Origin: Mucilaginibacter cryoferens
Lineage (GTDB): Bacteria; Bacteroidota; Bacteroidia; Sphingobacteriales; Sphingobacteriaceae
Direction of reading: 5' to 3'
Length of the DNA stretch: 64,000 nt
NCBI RefSeq assembly: GCF_014205845.1
Contig: NZ_JACHCR010000022.1
Span: 71,490-135,489, forward strand
Shown here: positions 19,078-27,471 of the stretch, one piece after another
How the letters are laid out: the number at the start of each line of letters is the position of its first letter
Numbering within the stretch: position 1 is the stretch's first letter
Notes under the pieces: generated by a model
The model's database searches: none
What the model was told of the DNA's origin: nothing
Seen by the model: only the letters and a program-made list of their open reading frames with translations
Program-made: the position numbers and the translations under genes

Positions 19078-19197
19078 AGTGTTCTTTTTAAATGCGGGTG
19101 GGTATTATAAAAGGCATGCTAAATAAATATGGCTTTACTTAGCCTAATTATAAAATAATAGTTAATTTAGGTAAACAAAAAATAAACCTACAATCTC

Positions 19198-19758
19198 ATG
19201 GAAACAAAAAAAGCAAGTCCTTCTGTTCCCGCAATAAAATGGGCGTTAATTAGCCTGATAGCATCAATAATAATTACTTATGCCTTTCAATTTCTTAATC
19301 TGGATATCAATTCAAAAATTCGATGGGTTAACTATTTAGTTTTTATTGCTTTTTTGTGCCTTACTCAAAAAGAGTATCGCGACCAGCTTGGCGGTTATAT
19401 GACATTTGGAGAGGGTTTTTTGTCAGGGTTTTTATACTCTGTTTTCCTTGGGGCTCTAACCGCCGTATTCACTTACATATATTTTGCAATATTAAGCCCC
19501 GATATGATTAGTAAAATATTGGCAGCATCCGAAGCAAAGCTGAGTTCGGACGGATTATCACCAGAACAGAAAGACCAGGCCATGTCTATGACCAGTAAAT
19601 TTGTTACAGCACCCGTTATGGCGGTTTTTGGTTTTGTTGGGAGCTTAATTATGGGTGCAATAGTTGCGTTGATTGGCGCGGCTATCTTTAAAAAAGAACG
19701 CTCGCCATTTGATGTTCCCGGATATAATGATCCACAACCCTCAGATTCAACAGTATAA
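19198..19758 (+). CDS. DUF4199 membrane protein (second copy)
   Basis: 186 aa with the same architecture as the preceding gene: N-terminal helices (WALISLIASIIITYAFQFL, VNYLVFIAFLCL), a central GFLSGFLYSVFLGALTAVFTY segment, a soluble stretch with SSDGLSPEQKDQAMSM, and a C-terminal helix (LIMGAIVALIGAAIF). The pair probably arose by tandem duplication followed by strong divergence. It has its own upstream region and its own terminator, so it is likely a separate transcript. Confidence 0.8.
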   Translation: METKKASPSVPAIKWALISLIASIIITYAFQFLNLDINSKIRWVNYLVFIAFLCLTQKEYRDQLGGYMTFGEGFLSGFLYSVFLGALTAVFTYIYFAILSPDMISKILAASEAKLSSDGLSPEQKDQAMSMTSKFVTAPVMAVFGFVGSLIMGAIVALIGAAIFKKERSPFDVPGYNDPQPSDSTV

Positions 19759-19785
19759 AATACAAACTGATCTTATAACAATTCA

Positions 19786-19820
19786 ACAGGCCCTTTTCTG
19801 ATAAAGAGAGGGCCTGTTTT
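19786..19820 (+). terminator. Rho-independent terminator after second DUF4199 gene
   Basis: A 9-bp perfect stem joins 19786-19794 (ACAGGCCCT) to 19809-19817, followed by TTTT. It resembles the terminator of the first DUF4199 copy. Confidence 0.88.
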
Positions 19821-19964
19821 GATTTATAGAGTTTATGCAGAATGTTTTGACGTTTCATCCATTGGCGGTGGAGGCTATTCAAATTGGATGAGTTTGGCAT
19901 TACTTCGTTCTTACCTATGGTATATTAAACGCAGACCTATAACCGGCTCTGTATGTTGGTTAAG

Positions 19965-20127
19965 ACTCACCCTGTCGAGGCTGCGCCCGACATCCCTCTC
20001 TTCAACTTCGTTGGAAAGAGGGTGTTGACAGATTTAGAATTGAAAACAGACTAAAAAATATTCAATCCCCTCTTTCGGGCGCAGCCGAAGAGAGAGGGTG
20101 AACGAGCGTAGCAATGTTCGGGTGAGT
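19965..20127. repeat. Composite palindromic element, MITE- or REP-like
   Basis: 163 bp bounded by ACTCACCC (19965-19972) and its complement GGGTGAGT (20120-20127). Inside, GGCTGCGCCCGA (19979-19990) and TCGGGCGCAGCC (20075-20086) are perfect inverted partners. Two hairpins built on CCCTCT(C)TTC lie at about 19994-20022 and 20068-20099. There is no coding capacity. It is more GC-rich than its surroundings. The rest of the 19821-20192 gap shows nothing I can name. Confidence 0.75.
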
Positions 20128-20192
20128 ATTAACCTTGGTTAGTTTACGTCATTCCTCCATTCATAGTCTGCAAGCTTCACAACTCACAAACA

Positions 20193-20227
20193 AAAACAGC
20201 CCGAAGACTTAATCTCCGGGCTGTTTT
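20193..20227 (-). terminator. Bidirectional terminator after rseP
   Basis: An 8-bp GC-rich stem (ACAGCCCG 20196-20203 with 20217-20224) is extended by A-T pairs on the outside. It has T-runs on both strands, so it can end the leftward rseP operon and any rightward transcript. Confidence 0.85.
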
Positions 20228-20250
20228 GATAAATGTAAATAGCTAAAAGC

Positions 20251-21579
20251 TTACTTCTTCATTACCTTATTTACAATGTCGTTTCCAAAAACAAACACCA
20301 TTAAGGTAACCAATATCACAAAACCAACTATTTGGGCACGTTCCAAAAACTTGTCGCTTAGTGGTTTACCTTTTATCATTTCGATGATCAGGAATACGGC
20401 ATGGCCACCATCAAGCGCCGGGATAGGCAACAGGTTCATGAGCGCCAATACCATCGATAAAAATCCCACCAGGCCCCAGAAGTGAACCCAATCAATAGTA
20501 CCACCAAATAAATTGGCTATAGCTACCGGTCCGCTTACGGCTTTGTTAAACTTAACATCGCCTTTGAAAATTTTACCCAGGCCTTTAGCGTTATCGGTAA
20601 AGGTGCTTATAGCCCTTGTAGCACCAATAGGGAACGACTCAAAGAAACCGTATTTAATAGTTTTAATTTCGGGGAAATCTTTCTTAGGGCGGAAGAAACC
20701 AATGGTCCCATCTGCGGTTACATCGGCTTTTATTGGTAAAATGGCATTGTTACGTTTTACGCTTAATTCTACCGTTTTGCCTTTGTTTGCCAAAAGCTGG
20801 CTTTGTATCTCATCAAAAAATACAACCGGCTGGCCGTTTACAGCCAACACGCTATCGCCTTTTTCAAGTCCTGCTTTTTTAGCATTACCATAAACCGAAT
20901 CCACCGAAAATTTGGTGCGCGGTATACGGCTTATAAACTCTTCGATACCGTGGTCGGCCAAATCATTTAATATGGTATGGGGTACGGTAATTTTTAATGT
21001 TTGAGTGCCACGCAGTACGGTAAAAACAGTGTTTTCGAGCAATACTTTGGGGCTGGTTAAATCGTCGAAACGTACAACCTGTTTGCCGTTTACAGCAGTA
21101 ATTTTATCGCCGGGCAACAGGCCTATTTTTTTACCTACAACACCTGGTACAATACCAAATTTGGCGCTCGCATTAGGAATGTAACTTTCGCCAAAACGAA
21201 TGGTTAAGATCCAGAATATTACAATACCTAATATAATGTTAACTGTAACACCACCAAGCATCACAATTAAACGTTGCCAGGCCGGTTTAGACCGGAACTC
21301 CCAGGGCTGCGGCGGACCGGCCATTTGGTCGGTATCCATCGATTCGTCTATCATACCGGCAATTTTAACATAGCCGCCTAAGGGCAGCCAGCCAATACCG
21401 TATTCAACACCTTTATATGTAAATTTAAACAGGCTGATATTCCATGCATCAAAAAACAGGTAAAATTTATCTACTTTAATTCCGAAGGCACGCGCCGTCA
21501 AAAAATGACCCAGCTCGTGCAGAATTATTAAAATTGAAAGACCCAGTACAAGCTGGCCCACCATTATCACTATACTCAT
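20251..21579 (-). CDS. rseP: RIP metalloprotease RseP (site-2 protease)
   Basis: 442 aa. The zinc site HELGH is at 21-25 in the first membrane helix. Two PDZ-like domains follow (GVVGKKIGLLPGDKITAVNGK and KKAGLEKGDSVLAVNGQPV). The second active-site motif LLPIPALDGGHAVF lies near the C-terminus between membrane helices. It cleaves transmembrane helices, classically anti-sigma factors, in the inner membrane. The gene is 16 bases downstream of dxr, the order usual in this phylum, and ends a leftward operon with a terminator. Confidence 0.95.
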   Translation of the reverse strand: MSIVIMVGQLVLGLSILIILHELGHFLTARAFGIKVDKFYLFFDAWNISLFKFTYKGVEYGIGWLPLGGYVKIAGMIDESMDTDQMAGPPQPWEFRSKPAWQRLIVMLGGVTVNIILGIVIFWILTIRFGESYIPNASAKFGIVPGVVGKKIGLLPGDKITAVNGKQVVRFDDLTSPKVLLENTVFTVLRGTQTLKITVPHTILNDLADHGIEEFISRIPRTKFSVDSVYGNAKKAGLEKGDSVLAVNGQPVVFFDEIQSQLLANKGKTVELSVKRNNAILPIKADVTADGTIGFFRPKKDFPEIKTIKYGFFESFPIGATRAISTFTDNAKGLGKIFKGDVKFNKAVSGPVAIANLFGGTIDWVHFWGLVGFLSMVLALMNLLPIPALDGGHAVFLIIEMIKGKPLSDKFLERAQIVGFVILVTLMVFVFGNDIVNKVMKK

Positions 21580-21595
21580 TCTATATATTTATCTA

Positions 21596-22834
21596 TTAAT
21601 AGTGTATTGCCTTTAACGGCAGTTTTTGTATAAAATTTTGCGCAAATATGCGTGTTTCTTTATCAGTATTCAAATAGTCGGTTAGGGATGGCTGTGCTAT
21701 ATAGTTTATTTGCTGCATGCATTCCTCAATGAGGTCGCTCATCGCTAAAAAGCCAATGCTGTTATTTAAAAACCCTGCAACAGCTATTTCATTAGCTGCA
21801 TTAATGATGCAAGGCATATTACCTCCCTGTTTTAAAGCCGCGTATGCTAAACCAAGATTACGAAAAGTTTCGATGTCCGGTTTTTCGAAAGTAAGGTTAG
21901 GGTAGGCCGTAAAATCAAAACGTTTAAAATCGTTTTGGATGCGGTTGGGGTAAGTGAGCGCGTACTGGATAGGCAGCTTCATATCGGGCAAGCCCATTTG
22001 CGCTTTTATTGATCCATCCTTAAATTGCACCATAGAGTGGATGATGGATTGCGGATGTACTATCACTTCAATCTTATCGGCCTCTACATCAAACAACCAC
22101 TTAGCTTCTATTACCTCCAGCCCCTTATTCATCAACGATGCCGAATCAATAGTAATTTTGGCACCCATTACCCAGTTGGGATGTTTTAACGCATCCTCGC
22201 GTGTTACAGTAGTCAGCGAACCAAGGCTACGGCCGCGAAACGGCCCACCCGATGCCGTAATGATCAATTTTTCTATCGGATTGGCTTCCTCGCCCGCAAG
22301 ACACTGGAATATGGCCGAATGCTCAGAATCTACAGGTAAAATTTTAACGCCGTGTTGTTTGGCAAGGGCGGTAACAATTTCGCCTGCCACAACCAAAGTT
22401 TCTTTATTGGCCAAGGCAATATCTTTGCCGGCTTTTACAGCGGCAATGGTAGGCTCTAAACCGGCAAAGCCAACCATAGCTGTTAATACAACGGCTATAT
22501 CCGGATGTGTAACGGTATCAATAATAGCCTGATGACCGGCAAGTACTTTTACCGGTAAATGGGCTAACGCTTCTTTAACCTGCAAGTATTTGGTGTTATC
22601 ACATATAATGGCGTACTCGGGTACAAATTCTATAGCCTGGCTAATTAGCAGGTCGGCGTTGGTGTGCGCGGTAAGTAAAAATGCCCTGAACAGGTTGCTG
22701 CTTCCCTTTATCACATCAAGTGTTTGGGTGCCTATGCTGCCTGTTGAGCCAAGTATGGCAATGTTTTTAAGCCCCTCTCTAAATCTCTCCCCGGTAGGGA
22801 AAGACTGTTGATTTAGTAATTCTTTTTCTATCAT
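21596..22834 (-). CDS. dxr: 1-deoxy-D-xylulose 5-phosphate reductoisomerase, N-terminus extended by a repeat
   Basis: 412 aa. It converts DXP to MEP, the first committed step of the non-mevalonate isoprenoid pathway. NADPH-binding KNIAILGSTGSIGTQTLDV, ANKETLVVAGE, the metal/substrate block PVDSEHSAIFQCL and HPNWVMGAKITIDSASLMNKGLE are all present. The family normally starts at KNIAIL. Here ~22 extra residues precede it, and the part FPTGERFREGL is a translation of a dispersed repeat arm (22771-22805). No ATG exists nearer the domain, so the start at 22834 is chosen. rseP lies 16 bases downstream. Confidence 0.95.
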   Translation of the reverse strand: MIEKELLNQQSFPTGERFREGLKNIAILGSTGSIGTQTLDVIKGSSNLFRAFLLTAHTNADLLISQAIEFVPEYAIICDNTKYLQVKEALAHLPVKVLAGHQAIIDTVTHPDIAVVLTAMVGFAGLEPTIAAVKAGKDIALANKETLVVAGEIVTALAKQHGVKILPVDSEHSAIFQCLAGEEANPIEKLIITASGGPFRGRSLGSLTTVTREDALKHPNWVMGAKITIDSASLMNKGLEVIEAKWLFDVEADKIEVIVHPQSIIHSMVQFKDGSIKAQMGLPDMKLPIQYALTYPNRIQNDFKRFDFTAYPNLTFEKPDIETFRNLGLAYAALKQGGNMPCIINAANEIAVAGFLNNSIGFLAMSDLIEECMQQINYIAQPSLTDYLNTDKETRIFAQNFIQKLPLKAIHY

Positions 22835-22894
22835 AAATATGATTCTCTCACCGCTATGTCCGTTCCCTTCCGGGGAAAGGGTAGGGATAGGGGC
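22771..22894. repeat. Inverted repeat pair spanning the dxr start and GH3 end
   Basis: Arms at 22771-22805 (GCCCCTCTCTAAATCTCTCC...) and 22860-22894 are imperfect inverted copies, matching at roughly two thirds of positions with GCCCCT and CCCCGG cores. The left arm is translated as part of the dxr N-terminus. The right arm is translated as the last ~11 residues of the GH3 protein. The loop holds the dxr start codon and its ribosome-binding region. Confidence 0.7.
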
Positions 22895-24389
22895 TAATAT
22901 ACGGTTTTAACCCGTCGGCTATCTTCCTGTCATTGGATAGCCTTGGTACTTTATTCTGCCCCCCTAGTTTTCCTTCCGATCTCATATAATTGATGAACGC
23001 GTCTTTTTGCAGGCTTTGGACTATCAAAGGTTGCAAAATGTTACCCTCAATAAGGTCAAAATAGTAAATATTTTTCTTTTGGAGGGCTTTGTCTACTTTT
23101 ATGGCAAAAGCCTGAAGATCGGTTGGTGGTGTGCCAAACTCTACAAACCATTCGTGGTAAGGGAGTTGACCGGTTGATGGGTTAACCTGAGGTGCTACTG
23201 TGAACTCAATTACATCAACTCCTTCCTCTTTTGCTATGCTCATTAGGGCGTGCTCCACTTCTTCGCCTATCACATGCTCGCCAAAGGCCGATATGTAATG
23301 TTTTATACGGCCAGTTACCAGTATCTTATAAGGATTTTTAGAGATAAACTTAATGGTATCTCCCAAGCTATATCCCCATAAACCGGCGCTGGTATTCATA
23401 ATAAGCGCATAATTTTTTTCCAGTTCCACATCTTTAATATTGATGCGGGTTGGGTTTTCATTAAAATATTCTTCGGATGGGATAAACTCATAAAATATTC
23501 CCGAGTTTACCAATAGCAACAATCCCTTTTCTTTTTGCGAATCCTGGAAAGCTATAAACCCTTCTGATGCAGGATAGGTTTCTATAGAATCGATGTTAAA
23601 GCCAATGCTTTCTTCCATGCGGGCACGGTATGGCTCGTAGTTTACACCGCCGTGTACATATAGCTTAAAGTTGGGGAAAATATCCTTCACCTTTTTGCCT
23701 CCGGCTTTTGCCGAAAGCCTGTCGAAATACATTTGGCACCAGGGTGGGATGCCGCTGATGAGGCGCATATCCTGGTTATAAGTTTCATCTACAATGGCAT
23801 CAACCTTTTGTTCCCAATCTTCAATACAATTGGTTTGATAGCTGGGCAGGCGGTTTTTTTGCAGATAGGCAGGCACATGGTGGGCTACAATACCCGAAAG
23901 CCTGCCGGTTGATACTCCATTTTTTTCGGTTAGAGTAGGACTGCCTTGCAAAAATATCATTTTGCCGTCTACAAAATCGGCATTACCGGTTTCGTGAATA
24001 TAGCTGAGCAGTGCGTTGCGGGCAGCCTTAATATGCTGGGGCATGCTCTCTTTCGATATCGGGATATATTTAACACCCGATGTGGTGCCTGATGTTTTAG
24101 CCAGATATTTGGGCTTGCCCGGCCATAGCACGTTTTCTTCGCCTTTTACAACGCGGTCGATGTAAGGGCGCAGGTCTTCGTAATCGTGTATGGGTACGTT
24201 ACGCTTAAAGTCTTCGTAATTACTTATCTGCGTAAAGTTGTGCGCTTTACCAAAGGCGGTATCCTTAGCCTGGTAAACCAGATCTGTGAAGGTGTTTTGT
24301 TGCAGAGCTATCGCGTTTTTACGCAGATGGTTAAGCTCCCTATTTACCAGGGCTGCAAACACTTTGCTCAATGCCGATTTTAACCCCAT
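22854..24389 (-). CDS. GH3-type (auxin-responsive promoter family) acyl-adenylate-forming protein
   Basis: 511 aa. It matches bacterial GH3 proteins: LAKTSGTTSGVKYIPIS is the phosphate-binding loop, followed by LYVHGGVNYEPYR, IDSIETYPASEGFIAFQD and LWGYSLGDTIKF. The family joins carboxylates to amino acids through acyl-adenylates in plants; the bacterial substrate is unknown. It is 4 bases from the upstream membrane-protein gene and 19 from dxr. The last residues (PYPFPGRERT) come from a repeat arm and are unlikely to matter for function. Confidence 0.88.
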   Translation of the reverse strand: MGLKSALSKVFAALVNRELNHLRKNAIALQQNTFTDLVYQAKDTAFGKAHNFTQISNYEDFKRNVPIHDYEDLRPYIDRVVKGEENVLWPGKPKYLAKTSGTTSGVKYIPISKESMPQHIKAARNALLSYIHETGNADFVDGKMIFLQGSPTLTEKNGVSTGRLSGIVAHHVPAYLQKNRLPSYQTNCIEDWEQKVDAIVDETYNQDMRLISGIPPWCQMYFDRLSAKAGGKKVKDIFPNFKLYVHGGVNYEPYRARMEESIGFNIDSIETYPASEGFIAFQDSQKEKGLLLLVNSGIFYEFIPSEEYFNENPTRINIKDVELEKNYALIMNTSAGLWGYSLGDTIKFISKNPYKILVTGRIKHYISAFGEHVIGEEVEHALMSIAKEEGVDVIEFTVAPQVNPSTGQLPYHEWFVEFGTPPTDLQAFAIKVDKALQKKNIYYFDLIEGNILQPLIVQSLQKDAFINYMRSEGKLGGQNKVPRLSNDRKIADGLKPYISPYPYPFPGRERT

Positions 24390-24392
24390 GTG

Positions 24393-25163
24393 TTAGTTGG
24401 TTTCAGACAGGTCGTCGTCTACATCCTGATGGCTGTAAACCAGTTTACGGTAGGTAACCATAATTATTACCTGGATGAAAGGAAAAGTGAGTAAAAACCA
24501 GCAATAAAATGCCAATCTGAATATAAAGCCACCTTTGGCATCAAGGCCGGTAAGATTTATGAGCAAAAAAACGGGTATTAAGGCAACAAAGAGTATTCCT
24601 ATAATGATGATAAATACGCTAAGCGTTTTAAAAAAGTTGTCTTTAGTTATTTCAAAGCTTTGTTTGAGTGATTCTATAGGCATCGAGTCATCGTCAACAA
24701 TAAAACAGATGCAGAATATACTGCGCAGACTTATGTATAAGATCAATAATAACTCAATAGTTTGAAAAATACTTTCTAAACCTAATGTACGTTGCGCCAA
24801 TACATAAAAAAAGAAGAGTATGGCTACTAAAAACGCCGTTAAAAATCCTATAATCACAAAGTTGAAAGTCATTTTCATAGACGGTAAAATATCTTTAAAC
24901 TCAAACTCATAGTACTCTTTATCCATTAGCGTTAATATAAGCTTGTAAAAACTTAGGCCTATATAGCACTGTATAACAAGCTGTATAAAGAAAAAAACGA
25001 CGGTAGTAAAAATATCACCTGCCAGAAAAAAAGTTTTAAAAAAATCAAGTGCCTCATTAATAAACAACGAGATAACTGAGTATACTACCAGTGGAACAAA
25101 ATTTTTCTTTAAAATATTCCATGCAGTTTTAATGGTTTCTGCAACAGAAAAAGTGTGGTACAT
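24393..25163 (-). CDS. Polytopic membrane protein of unknown function
   Basis: 256 aa with about five to six hydrophobic segments (for example FVIIGFLTAFLVAILFFFYVLA, LSVFIIIIGILFVALIPVFLL, LAFYCWFLLTFPFIQVIIMV). The N-terminal FSVAETIKTAWNILKKNFVPLV resembles DUF975-like or glycerophosphodiesterase-associated membrane domains. No catalytic motif is visible. It is embedded in a leftward operon between a glycosyltransferase (6 bases) and the GH3 gene (3 bases). Confidence 0.75.
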   Translation of the reverse strand: MYHTFSVAETIKTAWNILKKNFVPLVVYSVISLFINEALDFFKTFFLAGDIFTTVVFFFIQLVIQCYIGLSFYKLILTLMDKEYYEFEFKDILPSMKMTFNFVIIGFLTAFLVAILFFFYVLAQRTLGLESIFQTIELLLILYISLRSIFCICFIVDDDSMPIESLKQSFEITKDNFFKTLSVFIIIIGILFVALIPVFLLINLTGLDAKGGFIFRLAFYCWFLLTFPFIQVIIMVTYRKLVYSHQDVDDDLSETN

Positions 25164-25169
25164 AGGTTG

Positions 25170-26138
25170 TTATGATCTGTTAAAAATTACCCGCTTCCAA
25201 AAATCCTGCATAAATCCTATCCCGTAGGCTGTAAGTTGAGTGAACGCAGCTATAATGCTCAAAAATGCAATTTTTGCTGATTTATTTTTCCACCACGCGT
25301 GAAAAAATATTAACAAAATGATAACCGCAAGTATAAAGTTACCCAACCAGGCTATTTGCCAGCCCAGGAGGTTAAATATAAGTGTAAAAATAAGGAAGAA
25401 CGTAAATGCCGCCGGAAAGAAATGAACCGCTTTTAATTCCTTCGGAAAAAATTTGTAAATGTTGATGCGTGCACGGCCAAAAAAATGCAGCTGCTTAAAA
25501 AACTGTACAAAATTGGTGCGGCGCTTATGAAAAACAATGGCATCCGGGATAAGCCCTATCTTAAAGCCGGCTGTATGAATCCTGATGCTGTATTCAATGT
25601 CTTCGCCTAAACGGGTAATAATAAAGCCGCCCACTTTTTCAACCACTTGTCTTGATACACCCATATTAAAGCTGCGCGGATGAAACTGGCCGATGCCTTT
25701 TTTATTGCCACGGATACCGCCGGTAGTAAAAGGGGAGGTCATGCTATAGCTGATGGCTTTTTGAGTTGGCGTAAATGACGAATGGGCTCCATCCGGGCCG
25801 CCGTAAGCATCCAGGTAGTTGGTGTTTAACGCGTTATTAACTATCTCCAGGTAATTAGCCGGTATCAGGCAATCCGAATCGAAGATGATAAAGTAATCGC
25901 CTTTGGCGCGCTCAAAACCAAAGTTGCGGGTAAAGCCCTGGCCTTCGTTGGCTTTTTTAAAGTATCTAACGTTAAGCTGTTCTGCAAAGCTGTTTACAAT
26001 AGCTTCGGCATCGTTAACAGAACCATCCTCAATTACCAAAACCTCAAAATTCCGGTACGTTTGCAGTACCAGGGTATCCAGCAGTTCTTTAATCTCCTGC
26101 GGACGGTTATATAAGGGAATGATAATGGAAAAAAACAT
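25170..26138 (-). CDS. Glycosyltransferase family 2 with C-terminal membrane helices
   Basis: 322 aa from the ATG at 26138 (MFFSIIIPLYNRPQEI). The frame is open to 26210, but that extension is a translation of repeat C and is rejected. It is a GT-A fold with nucleotide-sugar binding (SIIIPLYNR), the DxD motif in FIIFDSDCLIP and an acceptor-side LGEDIEYSIR. Two helices near the C-terminus (FTFFLIFTLIFNLLG, NFILAVIILLIFF) place it at the inner membrane. Substrate is not predictable. Confidence 0.88.
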   Translation of the reverse strand: MFFSIIIPLYNRPQEIKELLDTLVLQTYRNFEVLVIEDGSVNDAEAIVNSFAEQLNVRYFKKANEGQGFTRNFGFERAKGDYFIIFDSDCLIPANYLEIVNNALNTNYLDAYGGPDGAHSSFTPTQKAISYSMTSPFTTGGIRGNKKGIGQFHPRSFNMGVSRQVVEKVGGFIITRLGEDIEYSIRIHTAGFKIGLIPDAIVFHKRRTNFVQFFKQLHFFGRARINIYKFFPKELKAVHFFPAAFTFFLIFTLIFNLLGWQIAWLGNFILAVIILLIFFHAWWKNKSAKIAFLSIIAAFTQLTAYGIGFMQDFWKRVIFNRS

Positions 26139-26140
26139 AG

Positions 26141-26297
26141 TTTTAGATGTGAGATATGAGATATGGGATTTGAGATAAGGACCGTTTTGGGGCTCATACT
26201 TAAATCTCACAGTTCATATCCAGTTTTTAGATGTGGTATATGGGTTAAAGACGGATTGTTTTTAGTCTCAAATCTCATATCTCACGTCTCAAATCTG
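26141..26297. repeat. Inverted arrangement of dispersed repeat C
   Basis: Left copies (26147-26179) consist of GAGATATGAGATATGGGATT-type units. Right copies (26265-26296) are reversed (CTCAAATCTCATATCTCA). Partial copies lie between. The right end stops one base short of the stop codon of the upstream glycosyltransferase gene, and the left end stops two bases short of the start codon of the next. Confidence 0.75.
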
Positions 26298-27248
26298 TTA
26301 TATAGTCTCCTCAACCTGGTAATTATTGCGCTCGCTCGAATTGCGGGCTACCAGTTCGGCAACAAAGCCGGTTAAAAATAGTTGTGAGCCTAAAATAATG
26401 GCTACAAGTGCTACGTAAAATAGCGGACTTGATGTTACGTCCCTGTATTTTTCGCCATGTGCAATCTTAATCAGCTTATCAACTATCATCCATATTGCTA
26501 TTACCAACCCTGTAAAAAAGCTTAGCGTGCCCATAGCGCCAAAAAAGTGCATGGGGCGTTTGCCAAATTTGCCTACAAAAAATATAGATAACAGATCGAG
26601 AAAACCGTTTACAAAACGACTCATCCCGAATTTTGTTTTGCCGTATTTACGGGCCCGGTGTTCAACTATCTGCTCGCCAATTTTGGTGAAACCTGCCCAC
26701 TTGGCCAGCACAGGTATATAGCGGTGCATTTCGCCATAAACCTCAATGTTTTTAACTACAGCGCCGCGATAGGCTTTTAAACCGCAGTTAAAATCGTGCA
26801 GGTTATTTATCCCGCTCATTTTGCGGGTGGCATAGTTAAACAATTTGGTAGGTATGGTTTTACTGAGCGGATCGTATCGTTTGGCTTTCCAACCCGATAT
26901 CAGGTCGTACTTTTCTTCTACAATACGGCGATAAAGTTCGGGTATTTCATCGGGGCTATCCTGCAAATCAGCATCCATGGTGATAATTACATCGCCCTTG
27001 GTGGCTGCAAAGCCGGTATTAAGCGCGGCCGATTTGCCATAGTTACGCCTAAATTTGATGCCTTTTATGAATGGGTTATCAAAGCTCAGTTTCCTGATCA
27101 TCTCCCACGAGCCATCCTTACTGCCATCGTCAACCAATATTATCTCATACGTAAAACGGTTATCGGCCATTACGCGGCTTATCCATGAGGTAAGTTCGGG
27201 TAATGATTCTACTTCGTCATAAAGCGGTACTACAACTGATATATCCAT
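26298..27248 (-). CDS. Glycosyltransferase family 2, polyprenyl-phosphate type (DPM1/ArnC-like)
   Basis: 316 aa. The N-terminal GT-A domain has SVVVPLYDEVESLPEL, IILVDDGSKDGSW, the metal motif ITMDADLQDSPDEIPEL and YDLISGWKAKRYDP. Two C-terminal helices (LSFFTGLVIAIWMIV and FYVALVAIILGSQLFLTGF) are typical of enzymes that load a sugar onto a lipid-linked phosphate at the inner membrane. First gene of the leftward operon that ends with rseP. The product sugar is unknown. Confidence 0.9.
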   Translation of the reverse strand: MDISVVVPLYDEVESLPELTSWISRVMADNRFTYEIILVDDGSKDGSWEMIRKLSFDNPFIKGIKFRRNYGKSAALNTGFAATKGDVIITMDADLQDSPDEIPELYRRIVEEKYDLISGWKAKRYDPLSKTIPTKLFNYATRKMSGINNLHDFNCGLKAYRGAVVKNIEVYGEMHRYIPVLAKWAGFTKIGEQIVEHRARKYGKTKFGMSRFVNGFLDLLSIFFVGKFGKRPMHFFGAMGTLSFFTGLVIAIWMIVDKLIKIAHGEKYRDVTSSPLFYVALVAIILGSQLFLTGFVAELVARNSSERNNYQVEETI

Positions 27249-27471
27249 TTATAAGAAATGTGATTGCAAAGGCCAAAATAAGGTTTGCCTGCAATCATCC
27301 GCAAAAATATAAAAAATAGGTAATGGTTTGCATATTGATTTTAAGGCAACCAAATGATAGCTATATTTAACGTTCTTTAACATCGCTTGTATACTATATA
27401 AAGCTTGTATTACGTTAAAAGCACTTCGTAATAATTGTATTAACTTGCCCATCACTATAAATAAAACCTTT

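Noticed and set aside
26139..26210. Upstream extension of the glycosyltransferase frame to 26210
   Set aside because: The extra 24 codons translate repeat C, and the GT-A fold starts at the internal ATG at 26138.
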